DNA from: Desulfotalea sp.
GTDB taxonomy: Bacteria; Desulfobacterota; Desulfobulbia; Desulfobulbales; Desulfocapsaceae
Assembly: GCA_002733995.1 (NCBI GenBank)
Contig: NVXR01000003.1
Location: 186,001-250,000, forward strand
DNA length: 64,000 nt
Direction: 5' to 3'
Shown here: positions 19,439 through 32,689 of the stretch, in pieces
Layout of the letters: each line of letters opens with the position of its first letter
Position numbering within the stretch: position 1 is the first letter of the stretch
Position numbers and translations under genes: made by a program
The notes under the pieces: model-generated
What the model saw: only the letters and a program-made list of their open reading frames with translations
Databases searched by the model: none
Told to the model about the DNA's origin: nothing

Positions 19439-20569
19439 ATGGCACTAAACTGTACGGTCACCAAAAACGATTTACTTGATGGATTGAACAGCCTTCAAAA
19501 CATCACAAACAAAAAGGGAACACTTGCTATTCTGTCTAATGTTCTCATAGAAACAACAACTGGTGGACTTACACTCACAGGTACAGATTTGGAAGTTGGT
19601 CTCAGGCTTTTTGTTCCAGCTGAAATACATGGGGAAGGTTCTTTAACTCTTCCTTCTAAGAAAATATTTGAGATTGTAAGAGAATCAGGTTCTGAGAATA
19701 TCTCTATTGAAGAAACAGATAACAGTTGGGTGGTTATCAAAGCAGGACTCAGTACGTATAATCTCGCAGGAATGCCAGACGATGAGTATCCTGAGTTTCC
19801 CTTCTATGAAGATGATAGTTTTCTCACCTTTGAGACGTACATTTTCTTAGAACTCATTGAAAAAATTATCTACTCCATTGCCAGTGAGCAGGAAAATATT
19901 TATTCTCTAACGTCTGTTCTCTTTGAAAAAGAAACAATAGGTGATAAGAATTATCTTAAGATGGTTTCCTCTGATGGACATAGATTGTCTATTATGCAAA
20001 AGACTGTACCTGTAGATCTACAGAACATGAAACTCAATGACGTTACCCTTATCCCTAAAAAAGGTATCCAGGAGTGGAAAAAATTCTGTGAATCCAGAGA
20101 TACTATTGAAGTCTCTTTTGAGGAAAAACAACTCGTTCTTCGAGACGGTAAAGCGGTGATGGTTATTCGGTTGAAAAGTGGTGAATTTCCACAGTATTCA
20201 GCCATAGTCAATGCCGTTGAATTGACCAACTGTTTAAAAATTAATAGAGTTCCTTTTCTAGAATCCCTCAAAAGGATAAATCTGTTTACTGAGGATATTT
20301 TTCACACTATATCTCTACAGATAGAACAGAATAAAATGATCCTTTCTTCTCAGAATGCGGATTTAGGAAACGCAAAAGATGAACAAACCGTTATCTATGA
20401 AGGGGAATCTTTAACGCTAGGCTTTAACTGCAGGTACTTCATAGAGACACTTCAGGTGATGGAATGTGAAACAGTAGAGGCATACATCAACACCAATGCC
20501 AGCCCATGCCTGATGAAATCTCAAGATGATGATGGTTTCATAAGTATCATTATGCCCATGCAGTTGTAA
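19439..20569 (+). CDS. dnaN: DNA polymerase III beta subunit
   Basis: Sliding-clamp pattern LSNVLIETTTGGLTLTGTDLEVGLR..; C-terminal SPCLMKSQDDDGFISIIMPMQL. Confidence 0.95.
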   Translation: MALNCTVTKNDLLDGLNSLQNITNKKGTLAILSNVLIETTTGGLTLTGTDLEVGLRLFVPAEIHGEGSLTLPSKKIFEIVRESGSENISIEETDNSWVVIKAGLSTYNLAGMPDDEYPEFPFYEDDSFLTFETYIFLELIEKIIYSIASEQENIYSLTSVLFEKETIGDKNYLKMVSSDGHRLSIMQKTVPVDLQNMKLNDVTLIPKKGIQEWKKFCESRDTIEVSFEEKQLVLRDGKAVMVIRLKSGEFPQYSAIVNAVELTNCLKINRVPFLESLKRINLFTEDIFHTISLQIEQNKMILSSQNADLGNAKDEQTVIYEGESLTLGFNCRYFIETLQVMECETVEAYINTNASPCLMKSQDDDGFISIIMPMQL

Positions 20570-20675
20570 CGTAACAAGTGACCAAATATATTGAAAAGAC
20601 CAGGATTGAAATTACTTTTTCTCGTAGCGTATCGCTTGATGTGTAAGCAATACAACAGTCTTGGTTCTAAAATAA

Positions 20676-23162
<2,487 letters not shown>

Positions 23163-23313
23163 ACCCATGAATGGGACAAGTGCATTGGCGTGCTTGCTAT
23201 AAGCTGCTAACTTCAAGAGATGTAGTAGTTTTATTTTTACACAATTTCTTTTGAGCAAAGCACTACATATCATTTTCATTTTACGAATTTAATTTCTATC
23301 AAGATATATTCTT

Positions 23314-25878
23314 ATGAGCACAGAAATAGAGAAAAGCAGTGAGCAATTCCAAACCATCAGCATAGAGAAGGAATTACAAAAATCCTACCTTGATTACGCC
23401 ATGAGCGTCATTATTGGGCGAGCCCTACCGGATGTCCGTGATGGATTAAAGCCGGTTCATCGTAGAGCTCTTTTTGCCATGCGGGAGCTTGGTGTCCATT
23501 TTAACAAACCCTATGTGAAGTCCGCGAGAATCGTCGGTGACCTTATTGGTAAGTATCATCCCCATGGTGATACTGCTGCATACGATACCATCGTTAGAAT
23601 GGCCCAGCCGTTTTCTCTCCGTTATCCGTTAGTTGATGGTCAAGGTAACTTTGGTTCCATGGATGGTGATTCGGCGGCGGCAATGCGTTATACCGAAGCT
23701 CGAATGACCCGTATCGATAGGGAAATTGTGACCGATCTCGAAAAAGAGACGGTTGATTGGATTCCCAATTACGACAATTCACTTATGGAACCCTCTGTTA
23801 TGCCAAGTAAGGTTCCTAATCTCTTGATTAACGGATCTTCTGGTATTGCTGTTGGTATGGCTACAAACATCCCCCCCCATAATATCACTGAAGTCCTCGA
23901 CGCACTTATTGCTCTGATTGAAAATAATGACATGACCGTGCATGAAATAATGTCAATTATTACGGGGCCAGATTTTCCTACAGGTGGGCAGATATGTGGA
24001 CGAGCCGGGATTCGTGAAGCGTATGAAACTGGGCGAGGTGTCGTTATTATGCGCGCTCTCACCCATATTGAAAAGATAAAAGATGGTAAGCGTGAAGCAA
24101 TTATCCTCACTGAAATACCTTATCAGGTAAACAAGGCGGTCCTGGTAGAAAAAATTGCTCATCTTGTAAAAGATAAGAAGATTAGTTCTATTTCAGAAGT
24201 GAGGGATGAGTCCGATAGACATGGACTTCGTGTTGTTATTGAGTTGAAAAAGGATGAGATAGCCGAGATAGTTATCAATCAGCTCTTCACCATGACCCAG
24301 ATGCAGAAATCATTTGGTATCATTCTCCTGGCCATTGTGAACAACAAACCTGAGGTTCTTAATCTTAAGCAGATACTTGAACATTTTGTTGTCCACAGAA
24401 AGATTGTAGTGTACCGACGTACCGCGTTTGAACTGAGGAAGGCTGAAGAAAAAGCTCATATATTAGAGGGTCTTAATATTGCTATTAACAATCTTGACAA
24501 GGTTGTTGCTCTTATAAAAGCATCAAAAAATCCCCAGGAAGCAAAGGATGAGCTGATGCGTTGTTTTGAGCTCAGTGAGATTCAGGCCCAGACTATTCTT
24601 GACATGCGTTTGCAGAGATTGACCGGTCTTGAGCGAGAGAAGATTAGCATTGAGTATGAGGAAATAAGGAAAGAAATAATCAGACTGACCGAGATCTTAG
24701 GCAGTGAAGTTCTCATTATGAATATCATCAAAGATGAGCTTGTTTACCTTAAAGAGACCTACGGGGATGACAGAAGAACTGAGATCATAGATGCAATGGA
24801 TGAAATTCTTCCTGAAGATCTCATCCAGCCTGAAGACATGGCTGTTACCATTACCCATTCTGGTTATATCAAGAGAAACTCTGTTTCCCTGTACAGGTCC
24901 CAGCATAGGGGAGGAAAAGGGGTAAAAGGAGTTAAGAATGTAGAGGAGGATTTTGTCTCTAATCTTTATGTTGCCTCCACTCTTGATACCTTCCTCTTTT
25001 TTACAAACCATGGAAAAGTGTTTTGGCGTAAAGTCTATCAGTTGCCACTTGCAGGCCGTACAGCAAGAGGTAAAGCCATTGTTAATTTGCTCAATCTTGC
25101 AGATGATGAAAAACTTGCGGCAATCCTGCCTATCAGTAGTTTTGATGATGAATCTAAAAAGAAAACCATTTTAATGGTAACAAAATTTGGACGCATCAAA
25201 AAAACTAGTTTACAGGAATTTGCAAGACCACTTCGTAAAGGGAAACGAGCACTTACAATCAATGAAGGGGATGAAATCATTGCAGCTCATGTTCTTAACG
25301 GCGATGATACCGTTCTCCTCGTTACCCAGAAAGGCATGTCTATCCACTTCAAAGAAACGGATGTCCGTACCATGGGACGTACCGCTGCTGGAGTAAGGGG
25401 GATAACCCTTAGCGCTGGAGATCTGGTTGTTAGTGCCATTGTTGCTGAATCTGATAATTCTATTCTTATTGCCACTGAAAATGGTTTTGGTAAAAGAAGT
25501 CCAATTGATGAATATCGTTTGCAAAAACGAGGCGGTAAGGGTGTTCGAGGAATTAAAAAGAGTGACCGCAATGGTGATATAATTGCCGCTAAACAGGTGG
25601 ATGATGACGAAGAAGTGATTCTTATTGCCGATTCTGGCAAGATGATCAGAATGGATCTTTCAGCCGTTCGGGTTATTGGTCGGTCAACTCAAGGTGTTCG
25701 TCTGATCAATTTGGATGAGGGTGAACATGTCGTAAGTCTCGATAGTGTTGCCAAAGATCATAGTGAAGACGATGAAGCTAGTGAAGTAGAGGGTGATGGA
25801 GTTGTTGCTGATGTTGATGGCGAAAGTGTTCCACCTCAAGCAGAAGAGGAAGGTCCAGATAGCGAGAGTAATGAATAA
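23314..25878 (+). CDS. gyrA: DNA gyrase subunit A
   Basis: [53 protein letters not shown]-terminal beta-pinwheel repeats incl. [10 protein letters not shown]. Confidence 0.98.
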   Translation: MSTEIEKSSEQFQTISIEKELQKSYLDYAMSVIIGRALPDVRDGLKPVHRRALFAMRELGVHFNKPYVKSARIVGDLIGKYHPHGDTAAYDTIVRMAQPFSLRYPLVDGQGNFGSMDGDSAAAMRYTEARMTRIDREIVTDLEKETVDWIPNYDNSLMEPSVMPSKVPNLLINGSSGIAVGMATNIPPHNITEVLDALIALIENNDMTVHEIMSIITGPDFPTGGQICGRAGIREAYETGRGVVIMRALTHIEKIKDGKREAIILTEIPYQVNKAVLVEKIAHLVKDKKISSISEVRDESDRHGLRVVIELKKDEIAEIVINQLFTMTQMQKSFGIILLAIVNNKPEVLNLKQILEHFVVHRKIVVYRRTAFELRKAEEKAHILEGLNIAINNLDKVVALIKASKNPQEAKDELMRCFELSEIQAQTILDMRLQRLTGLEREKISIEYEEIRKEIIRLTEILGSEVLIMNIIKDELVYLKETYGDDRRTEIIDAMDEILPEDLIQPEDMAVTITHSGYIKRNSVSLYRSQHRGGKGVKGVKNVEEDFVSNLYVASTLDTFLFFTNHGKVFWRKVYQLPLAGRTARGKAIVNLLNLADDEKLAAILPISSFDDESKKKTILMVTKFGRIKKTSLQEFARPLRKGKRALTINEGDEIIAAHVLNGDDTVLLVTQKGMSIHFKETDVRTMGRTAAGVRGITLSAGDLVVSAIVAESDNSILIATENGFGKRSPIDEYRLQKRGGKGVRGIKKSDRNGDIIAAKQVDDDEEVILIADSGKMIRMDLSAVRVIGRSTQGVRLINLDEGEHVVSLDSVAKDHSEDDEASEVEGDGVVADVDGESVPPQAEEEGPDSESNE

Positions 25879-26914
25879 CCCTTCTAAAATTGCTGTAATT
25901 GGCGCTGGTTCATGGGGTACGGCTCTAGCCGTACTCCTAGGTCAAAAACACAATAACGTTCAACTATGGGCCCATAGAAGGGCTCATAGTGATGAAATTG
26001 CAGCTAGTCGAGAGAATAATAAGTATCTACCTGGTGTTATTTTACCAAAAGGTTTGTTGATTACCGACAATCTTGAAGCTGCAGTCTCCGAAGCCACAGT
26101 CGTGGTTATGGTGGTACCCTCTCATTCTTATCGGCATGTTTTTAGCCAACTCATTCCCTATCTACCTCCAGATTGTCGCGTAGTATCTGCAGTAAAAGGT
26201 ATCGAAAATAGCAGTCTTAAAACCATGACCCAGGTAATGGAGGAGTTACTTAAACTCTACTGTAAGACTGATGGTGAATACCAGGCGGATAGACACAAAG
26301 GTATAGAGCTTGGAGTATTGTCTGGACCCTCTTTTGCCAAAGAGGTTGCCCATTCAGTTCCAACTGCAGTGACCGTAGGTTTTAAAAATATTCGGGTTGC
26401 TCAGGAAATTCAAAAAGTCTTTGTCACAGATTATTTCAGGGTGTATGCCAGTTCAGATCTAATAGGACTTGAGATATCCGCAGCTCTAAAAAATATTATA
26501 GCCATTGCCACTGGTGTTTGTGATGGTTTAGGATATGGTTTGAATACTAGGGCTGCTCTTATCACTAGAGGCCTTGCGGAGATAACCCGTCTTGGTATAG
26601 CGCTGGGTGCAGAGCATTCGACCTTCTCCGGTTTAAGTGGAGTAGGGGATCTGTTACTCACCTGTACGGGGAGTCTTAGCAGAAATAGGACGGTAGGGCT
26701 AAAGCTGGGTGAAGGAAAAAATATTGCTCAAATAAAAGATGAAATGCAGATGGTTGCTGAAGGGATAAAAACCACCCGGTCAGCCTTTGAACTTGCGGAG
26801 AGGGTGGGGATTGATATGCCTATCTTAGAGCAGGTCCATAGTATCATCTACGAGAATAAAGACTGTGCAGAAGCTGTAAGGGACCTGCTTAAGAGGGAAC
26901 CAAAAGTCGAATAA
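25871..26914 (+). CDS. gpsA: NAD(P)H-dependent glycerol-3-phosphate dehydrogenase
   Basis: [19 protein letters not shown]..; [40 protein letters not shown]; start ATG 25871 overlaps gyrA stop. Confidence 0.95.
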   Translation: MNNPSKIAVIGAGSWGTALAVLLGQKHNNVQLWAHRRAHSDEIAASRENNKYLPGVILPKGLLITDNLEAAVSEATVVVMVVPSHSYRHVFSQLIPYLPPDCRVVSAVKGIENSSLKTMTQVMEELLKLYCKTDGEYQADRHKGIELGVLSGPSFAKEVAHSVPTAVTVGFKNIRVAQEIQKVFVTDYFRVYASSDLIGLEISAALKNIIAIATGVCDGLGYGLNTRAALITRGLAEITRLGIALGAEHSTFSGLSGVGDLLLTCTGSLSRNRTVGLKLGEGKNIAQIKDEMQMVAEGIKTTRSAFELAERVGIDMPILEQVHSIIYENKDCAEAVRDLLKREPKVE

Positions 26915-26918
26915 TAAC

Positions 26919-27593
26919 TTATTTTTCTGACCAGTCATTATTGATAAATTCAGCATGATCTGGTTTGGGAGGTTTTTCTTCAAACAGACGTTGATCCAAC
27001 CATTTTTTTATCTGGTGAACTTCGGCTTTAACCTGAGCTAGGGCCTTGCCACGGTGGCTTACTTTATTCTTTTCTTCCATTGATAGTTGGGCAAAGGTTT
27101 TATCAAATTCTTCAAAATAGAAGATAGGATCGTAACCAAAGCCGTTATCGCCTCTCTTATCGTCTATAATAGTACCTTCGCAGCTGGCCTCATAGGTAAG
27201 AGCCGGTCCAGATGGAACCGCAATTGAGAGAACGCATTGAAAATGTGCCTTTCTATTTTTAACACCTTTGAGCTCTGAAAGGAGCTTAGTTACATTTTCT
27301 TCGTCTGTTGCGTTTTCCCCTGAATATCTGGCCGAATATACACCTGGAGCACCATCTAGAGCATCTACCACAAGGCCAGAATCATCAGCAATTGTCGGTA
27401 AGCCTAGTACTTTGGCAGTTTGCCATGCTTTTTTGTAGGCGTTATCGTCAAATGTTTCTCCGTCTTCTATCACCTCTGGAATGGGACCGAAATCGGCCAG
27501 TGATCTTATTTCAATATCGAGGTCTTTTAAGATCTCTTTGAATTCTTTCAGTTTGTTTTGGTTGGTGGTGGCAATGACGAGCATGTTCAACAT
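26919..27593 (-). CDS. rdgB: XTP/dITP (non-canonical purine NTP) pyrophosphatase
   Basis: LVIATTNQNKLKEFKEIL; TIADDSGLVVDALDGAPGVYSARYSG; GDNGFGYDPIF. Confidence 0.94.
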   Translation of the reverse strand: MLNMLVIATTNQNKLKEFKEILKDLDIEIRSLADFGPIPEVIEDGETFDDNAYKKAWQTAKVLGLPTIADDSGLVVDALDGAPGVYSARYSGENATDEENVTKLLSELKGVKNRKAHFQCVLSIAVPSGPALTYEASCEGTIIDDKRGDNGFGYDPIFYFEEFDKTFAQLSMEEKNKVSHRGKALAQVKAEVHQIKKWLDQRLFEEKPPKPDHAEFINNDWSEK

Positions 27594-27675
27594 CGTTTCT
27601 TTCCTTTCAGTTGATTATACGGTGCTTATTCCTTACACCTTGTCATGAAAATTTGAATAAAAAACAATAGGTAAT

Positions 27676-28245
27676 TCATAATTGTTTAGTATCAGGTTTA
27701 GGCTTTTTCTTTCTCAAACTCTTATCATATCTTTCCTGTTCACTGTAAATACATCCGCAATAGGGTTGTCTGTACATATCTTTCTCAATGGAGAGATCAA
27801 TGCCCTGTTGCCAGCCTATTCTGAAGTCCTGATAGTAAAAGGATAATGAGTATAATTCTGCGAGTTTGTTACAGATATTTATTATTACAGAATGGTTTTG
27901 ATAGCGACTGTATAAAAGTGTGGTGGTAAAGGCATCAAAACCATTTTTTGCGGCATATTCTGCTGTTTTTTGCAGACGCATCTCATAGCAAATTGGACAT
28001 CTCGACTTTTCTTTAAAGACCACTTGCTGAAGAAATTCTGTGAGACCGTAACCCTCTTCAGCAACAAGAGGGAATTTGTCAGCTTGTGCATATTCTTTTA
28101 AGGTCGTCAGGCGTCGTTTAAACTCTTTGTAAGGGTGGATGTTGGGATTATTAAAATAGGCCGTGACAAGATGATTTTCTGCTCTGAGCACAGAAAGTGG
28201 ATAAATGGTGCAAGGGCCACAGCAGGTATGGAGGAGAATATTCAC
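27676..28245 (-). CDS. queH: Epoxyqueuosine reductase QueH (DUF208)
   Basis: MNILLHTCCGPCTIYPLSVL; FNNPNIHPYKEFKRRL; CPICYEMRLQKTAEYA; YRQPYCGCIYSEQERY. Confidence 0.93.
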   Translation of the reverse strand: MNILLHTCCGPCTIYPLSVLRAENHLVTAYFNNPNIHPYKEFKRRLTTLKEYAQADKFPLVAEEGYGLTEFLQQVVFKEKSRCPICYEMRLQKTAEYAAKNGFDAFTTTLLYSRYQNHSVIINICNKLAELYSLSFYYQDFRIGWQQGIDLSIEKDMYRQPYCGCIYSEQERYDKSLRKKKPKPDTKQL

Positions 28246-28256
28246 GTTGGTTCCGA

Positions 28257-29810
28257 TTATATCTTATATTTCTTAGGATCAATATTGTACTGATGAATCT
28301 TGTAATTTATGATCCTTAAACTGGTATCGAGATCTTTAGCTGTCTTGGTCTGATTACCGTTATTTCTTTTTAAACCCTCAATAATGAGTTCTTTCTCAAA
28401 ATTTTCAACCGATACTGAAAGAGAGTATGGATTTTCTCTCTGGGAGGATTCAGCGATCTGGAGAGTAGGCGGTAGATGAATACCTTTAATTGTATCATCG
28501 TCGCAGATAATGATTGCACGTTCAATGCAATTTTGCAATTCTCGGACATTGCCAGGCCAGTGGTACTGAATCAGCATATCGATGGCCGAGGTGGAGATTC
28601 GTCTGATCTTTTTGTCATTTTCATTTGCATATTTTTCCAGGAAAAATTCTGCAATAAGTAGAATATCCGTCCTTCGCTCTCTGAGTGGAGGCATATAAAC
28701 TGGAAAAACATTGAGTCTGTAGTAGAGATCTTCACGAAAATTCTTTTCGGCTACCGCTTTTTCAAGATCACGGTTTGTGGCTGCAACGAGTCTTACATCA
28801 CATGTGAGTAGTTTTGATGATCCGAGACGTTGAAAAGTTCGTTCCTGAACGACATTAAGGAGCTTTACCTGCACAGAATTACTAATCTCGCCGATTTCAT
28901 CAAGGAATAGTGTTCCACCTTCAGCCTGCTCGAAGCGACCAATTTTTCGTTCAGTGGCCCCGGTAAATGAGCCTTTTTCGTGACCGAACAACTCACTCTC
29001 AAGCAGGGTTTCGGGGAGTGCGGAACAGTTAACCACAATAAAGGGATTATCTTTTCTTTTACCGTTGTAATGCAATGCTTTGGCAACAAGAGTTTTACCT
29101 GTACCAGATTCACCTCTTAGGAGAACAGTGGCGTTAGAATCAACAACTCTATGTATCATTTCATAGACATCTTGCATTCTTGAGGAGTTACCCACAATAT
29201 CATTAATTCTGTTTTTTTCTGAAAGTTCTCTTTTTAATTTCAGGTTTTCAGTAAATAGTTCTTCGGTTTCACGGTTTACTTTCTGTATCCGGACAACGGT
29301 CTGGGCTATAATGGAGGATAGTACGGTGAGGTACTGCAGATCAGTATTTGCCTGTTGACCAATACCATCTTTATAAAACCTATCTATAGAAAGTGCTCCT
29401 ATGATGTTGTAGCCGTCTTTCACCGGCACGCATAGGAAGGAACGCTTTTGCTCGGAAACGTTACCCCTGGCCCTTGTTCTGTTTAAAAATAGTGGTTCTT
29501 CTGATATTTGTGGGACAATAATCGGTTCACCGGTGGATACTACCCGGCCAGTAATGCCCTCACCTATTCTGTACTTACCTCTTTTTCGTCCTTCAGCAGT
29601 AAGACCGTGGGCTACTTCAATCTCTAGTTTTCCAGTAATAGGGTTAACTATTGTAACCGTACCGTTTTCCATTCCTTTCATCTCTGAAAGTATTTGCATG
29701 GTTTTTTCAAGACAATCACGCAACTCAAGAGATGAAGCCAGTTGTTTGGTTATTTCATAGAGTGCAGTCAGATCTTCTAACTGCCTTGATATATCTGTAT
29801 TGACGGCCAT
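28257..29810 (-). CDS. GAF-domain sigma-54-dependent transcriptional activator (NifA-like)
   Basis: [55 protein letters not shown]-terminal Fis-like HTH. Confidence 0.93.
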   Translation of the reverse strand: MAVNTDISRQLEDLTALYEITKQLASSLELRDCLEKTMQILSEMKGMENGTVTIVNPITGKLEIEVAHGLTAEGRKRGKYRIGEGITGRVVSTGEPIIVPQISEEPLFLNRTRARGNVSEQKRSFLCVPVKDGYNIIGALSIDRFYKDGIGQQANTDLQYLTVLSSIIAQTVVRIQKVNRETEELFTENLKLKRELSEKNRINDIVGNSSRMQDVYEMIHRVVDSNATVLLRGESGTGKTLVAKALHYNGKRKDNPFIVVNCSALPETLLESELFGHEKGSFTGATERKIGRFEQAEGGTLFLDEIGEISNSVQVKLLNVVQERTFQRLGSSKLLTCDVRLVAATNRDLEKAVAEKNFREDLYYRLNVFPVYMPPLRERRTDILLIAEFFLEKYANENDKKIRRISTSAIDMLIQYHWPGNVRELQNCIERAIIICDDDTIKGIHLPPTLQIAESSQRENPYSLSVSVENFEKELIIEGLKRNNGNQTKTAKDLDTSLRIINYKIHQYNIDPKKYKI

Positions 29811-29982
29811 TATATAGTTTTTGTATGTGAAGATTGTCGATTATGGAAAATTTAACGCATCATAACAGGAGAGACCTTCTTTATCGAACATATATTACAA
29901 AAATGTTTAAATTTTAACTAAATTGCATTTTTCAAAATCATATGATTGACAGATTATTTAACTAGTGGTAAAAGGCGTGCAC

Positions 29983-30068
29983 GGAGGAATGGCCGAGTGG
30001 TTGAAGGCGGCGGTCTTGAAAACCGTTGTACGAAAGTACCGTGGGTTCGAATCCTACTTCCTCCGCCA
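29983..30068 (+). tRNA. tRNA-Ser (UGA)
   Basis: GGAGGAA...TTCCTCCGCCA acceptor; anticodon loop CTTGAAA; GGTTCGAATCC T-arm. Confidence 0.95.
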
Positions 30069-30080
30069 ATTATATATTCC

Positions 30081-30172
30081 GGAGAGGTGACCGAGAGGCC
30101 GATGGTGCTCGCCTGCTAAGCGAGTGTGGGGGTTAGACTCCACCGAGGGTTCGAATCCCTCCTTCTCCGCCA
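30081..30172 (+). tRNA. tRNA-Ser (GCU)
   Basis: GGAGAGG...CCTTCTCCGCCA; anticodon loop CTGCTAA; long variable arm. Confidence 0.95.
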
Positions 30173-30186
30173 TATAGATTTAAAAA

Positions 30187-30228
30187 ATGCTCCCAGGGTT
30201 GAATAAACCTTGGGAGCATTTTTTTTTG
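30187..30228 (+). terminator. Rho-independent terminator downstream of tRNA-Ser pair
   Basis: ATGCTCCCAGGGTTGAATAAACCTTGGGAGCATTTTTTTTT. Confidence 0.9.
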
Positions 30229-30359
30229 TCAATTAAGCAAAAAATAGAGATATCATCAGGACTGCGATTTGCGGGGCAGGGTGAGTATTTAGATCGTCTA
30301 ATTGAAATACACCACACTTCTTTATAGATAGTGCGGTGTATGCTTCGTAGTGCTGGGGA

Positions 30360-30851
30360 TTAATACCCCCAGAGTAAGTTCTCTTTAATCCAGCCACTCA
30401 GTCCTGATTCATGTTCGACATTGATCCAGCCTGATTTGCGTTTTATGGTTTTGAAAACAACTCCATATTGTGCTTTGCCTACAATTTGTCTCGATGTGGC
30501 AGGACCCTTCCTGATATTGATCTTACTGTTATTGTTTCTGTTTACTTTTACTATCACATGGGGACTGTAATTAAGGAGGGATTTGTGAATCCAACCCGAG
30601 TCTTTTTCAAAGTCTCTCACCTTAATCCAATTGCCTTTTTTCTTGATGATCTTTAAGGGATATCCATTACCATATTCCCAAAGAATTAAATATTTTGTTC
30701 CCGGTCCCCTGCGTAAATTTATATTGTCGCCTTTGACGCTTATCATTCCTGCCGAGGCGAATGATACTGTTATCAAGGTAAATAAGACGATGGTTAAAAA
30801 TACAGGGAAACGTTTTAATATATTGGTTTTATTAGTAAATAAAGTTTTCAT
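30360..30851 (-). CDS. Secreted protein with two bacterial SH3-type domains
   Basis: Signal peptide; two SH3b-like units: KGDNINLRRGPGTKYLILWEYGNGYPLKIIKKKGNWIKVRD and RNNNSKINIRKGPATSRQIVGKAQYGVVFKTIKRKSGWINVEH. Confidence 0.85.
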   Translation of the reverse strand: MKTLFTNKTNILKRFPVFLTIVLFTLITVSFASAGMISVKGDNINLRRGPGTKYLILWEYGNGYPLKIIKKKGNWIKVRDFEKDSGWIHKSLLNYSPHVIVKVNRNNNSKINIRKGPATSRQIVGKAQYGVVFKTIKRKSGWINVEHESGLSGWIKENLLWGY

Positions 30852-30878
30852 TGTTGGTAGCCAAAGTTAAAATTAAAG

Positions 30879-31742
30879 TTATTCACCAAGGAGCATAGCG
30901 GTAACACGATCAAGATCGTCTAACGAATAATAGTCAATTTCAATTTTTCCACGACTACCATTTTGAGAAATAGAAACCTTTGAGTTTAGATGGTTTGTCA
31001 ATTGAGTTGTTATTGATTTTCTGTAGGAGCTAGGTATTTCTTCAGTCTCTTTCTGCTTTTTATTGCTGATCTTTGTTGATGTTATGGACGTAGCTTTTTT
31101 TATAAGTTTTTCAGTTTGTCTTACTGATAAGCTGTTGTTAATTATCATCTCACGAATTTCGGCCATTTTAGCAGGATCATCTATGAGTTTAATGAGTGCT
31201 CGAGCATGCCCTTCAGAAAGCAGACCTTGAATAACATCATCTTGAAATTGGCGGGGTAGTTTGAGTAACCTTAGTAAGTTTGTGATAGTCGATCTTTTTT
31301 TACCTACTCTTTTTGCTGTTTCTTCTTGGGTATAACCAAACCGCTCAATCAGTTTTTTATAAGCCTCTGCTTCTTCAATTGGATTCAGATCTGTTCGTTG
31401 AATGTTCTCGATAAGAGCTATTTCCAATAAGGAATCGTCATCTTTAATGTCAAGAACCACCACTGGTACGACGTCGAGACCTGCAAGCTTAGAAGCTCTT
31501 AAACGTCTTTCCCCGGCAATAAGTTCATACTTACCATCCTGGCCATTTTTTATTATCAGGGGCTGTATAACCCCTTTTTCTTTTATGGAATCGGATAATT
31601 CTTGAAGGGCATCTTCATTAAAGTAACTACGGGGTTGGAATTTATTAGGAACTATATCGTTAATGTTGCACTCAAAGTATTTTTCAGTTTCATCCCCGAA
31701 AAGTAATCCTACACCAAGTCCTAAACCTGTATTTTTAGCCAT
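30879..31742 (-). CDS. parB: Chromosome partitioning protein ParB
   Basis: PRSYFNEDALQELSDSIKEKGVIQPLII; ELIAGERRLRASKLAG; ENIQRTDLNPIEEAEAY. Confidence 0.96.
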   Translation of the reverse strand: MAKNTGLGLGVGLLFGDETEKYFECNINDIVPNKFQPRSYFNEDALQELSDSIKEKGVIQPLIIKNGQDGKYELIAGERRLRASKLAGLDVVPVVVLDIKDDDSLLEIALIENIQRTDLNPIEEAEAYKKLIERFGYTQEETAKRVGKKRSTITNLLRLLKLPRQFQDDVIQGLLSEGHARALIKLIDDPAKMAEIREMIINNSLSVRQTEKLIKKATSITSTKISNKKQKETEEIPSSYRKSITTQLTNHLNSKVSISQNGSRGKIEIDYYSLDDLDRVTAMLLGE

Positions 31743-31744
31743 AT

Positions 31745-32521
31745 TTATTTCCTCTGTTTTTCCAAAAATTCCTTTGCAAGATTGATGTAAGCTATTGCTC
31801 CCGAAGAATTCTTATCATATTCGATGATTGATTTTCCATGACTAGGACACTCACTTAATCTAACATTACGGGGTATAACTGTTGTAAATAATTGATTAAC
31901 GAAATGATTTTTAACTTCAGCCGCTACTTGGTGGGTAAGTTTGTTCCGTTTGTCAAACATTGTTAAAACTAACCCTTCAATGAATAAGCTTTTATTAAAT
32001 GATTTTTTAACGGAACGTATAGTTGTAACAAGCTGAGCGAGACCTTCCATGGCAAAATATTCACATTGCATAGGGATAAGTACAGAGTCTGAGGTTGTTA
32101 AGGCATTTAAAGTGAGGAGACCAAGGGAAGGTGCGCAATCTATGAGGATATAATCATATTCATGAATCAACGGTTCGAGGGTAAACTTCAATTGAGATTC
32201 TCTGTTCTCAAGACCAATCATTTCTATTTCAGCAGCAACTAAATCAATACTTGAAGGTATGATATCTAGATTTTTAATATGCGTAGATAAACGCACTTCT
32301 GCTGCCGAATAGCCGCTTGAATAGGCATGATACAGATGCACACGTACTTTTTTCATATTTATTCCAACACCACTTGAACAGTTTCCCTGGGGGTCAGAAT
32401 CTACTAATAGGACCTTCTTTTTCTTAGCTACTAAGGCCGCTGCAAGATTTATAGAAGTTGTTGTTTTACCTACACCACCTTTTTGGTTAACAACTGCTAT
32501 TATTTTAGCTTTTTTGTTCAT
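31745..32521 (-). CDS. parA: Chromosome partitioning ATPase ParA
   Basis: IAVVNQKGGVGKTTTSINLAAAL; VDSDPQGNCSSGVG; YILIDCAPSLGLLTLNAL. Confidence 0.96.
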   Translation of the reverse strand: MNKKAKIIAVVNQKGGVGKTTTSINLAAALVAKKKKVLLVDSDPQGNCSSGVGINMKKVRVHLYHAYSSGYSAAEVRLSTHIKNLDIIPSSIDLVAAEIEMIGLENRESQLKFTLEPLIHEYDYILIDCAPSLGLLTLNALTTSDSVLIPMQCEYFAMEGLAQLVTTIRSVKKSFNKSLFIEGLVLTMFDKRNKLTHQVAAEVKNHFVNQLFTTVIPRNVRLSECPSHGKSIIEYDKNSSGAIAYINLAKEFLEKQRK

Positions 32522-32655
32522 TTATCGCTTTTCCTCCATTATATTTTCTTAAAATTAAACTATTTACAGACAAATATCTTTAATAAAATCATTTTTTCCC
32601 CAGTTTTTAAATATATGGTATATATTTTAGAAGGTTATTAATTATTTTAATTTAA

Positions 32656-32671
32656 TGTTTCACGTGAAACA
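32656..32671. promoter_or_regulatory. parS site (perfect 16-bp palindrome)
   Basis: TGTTTCACGTGAAACA identical to the canonical bacterial parS consensus; adjacent to parAB. Confidence 0.95.
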
Positions 32672-32689
32672 TTGAATTCGGAGGACTAA

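Noticed and set aside
23554-23610. Gyr[11 protein letters not shown] (Thr at the E. coli Ser83-equivalent position) as a quinolone-resistance mutation
   Set aside because: Natural variation at this position is common across phyla and Asp87-equivalent is intact; no basis to call resistance
23871-23878. C8 homopolymer in gyrA as a phase-variable tract
   Set aside because: Encodes the conserved IPPHN motif of an essential gene; coincidental codon usage
23594-25640. Multiple long antisense ORFs inside gyrA
   Set aside because: Shadow ORFs opposite a strongly conserved coding sequence; no independent RBS or family resemblance
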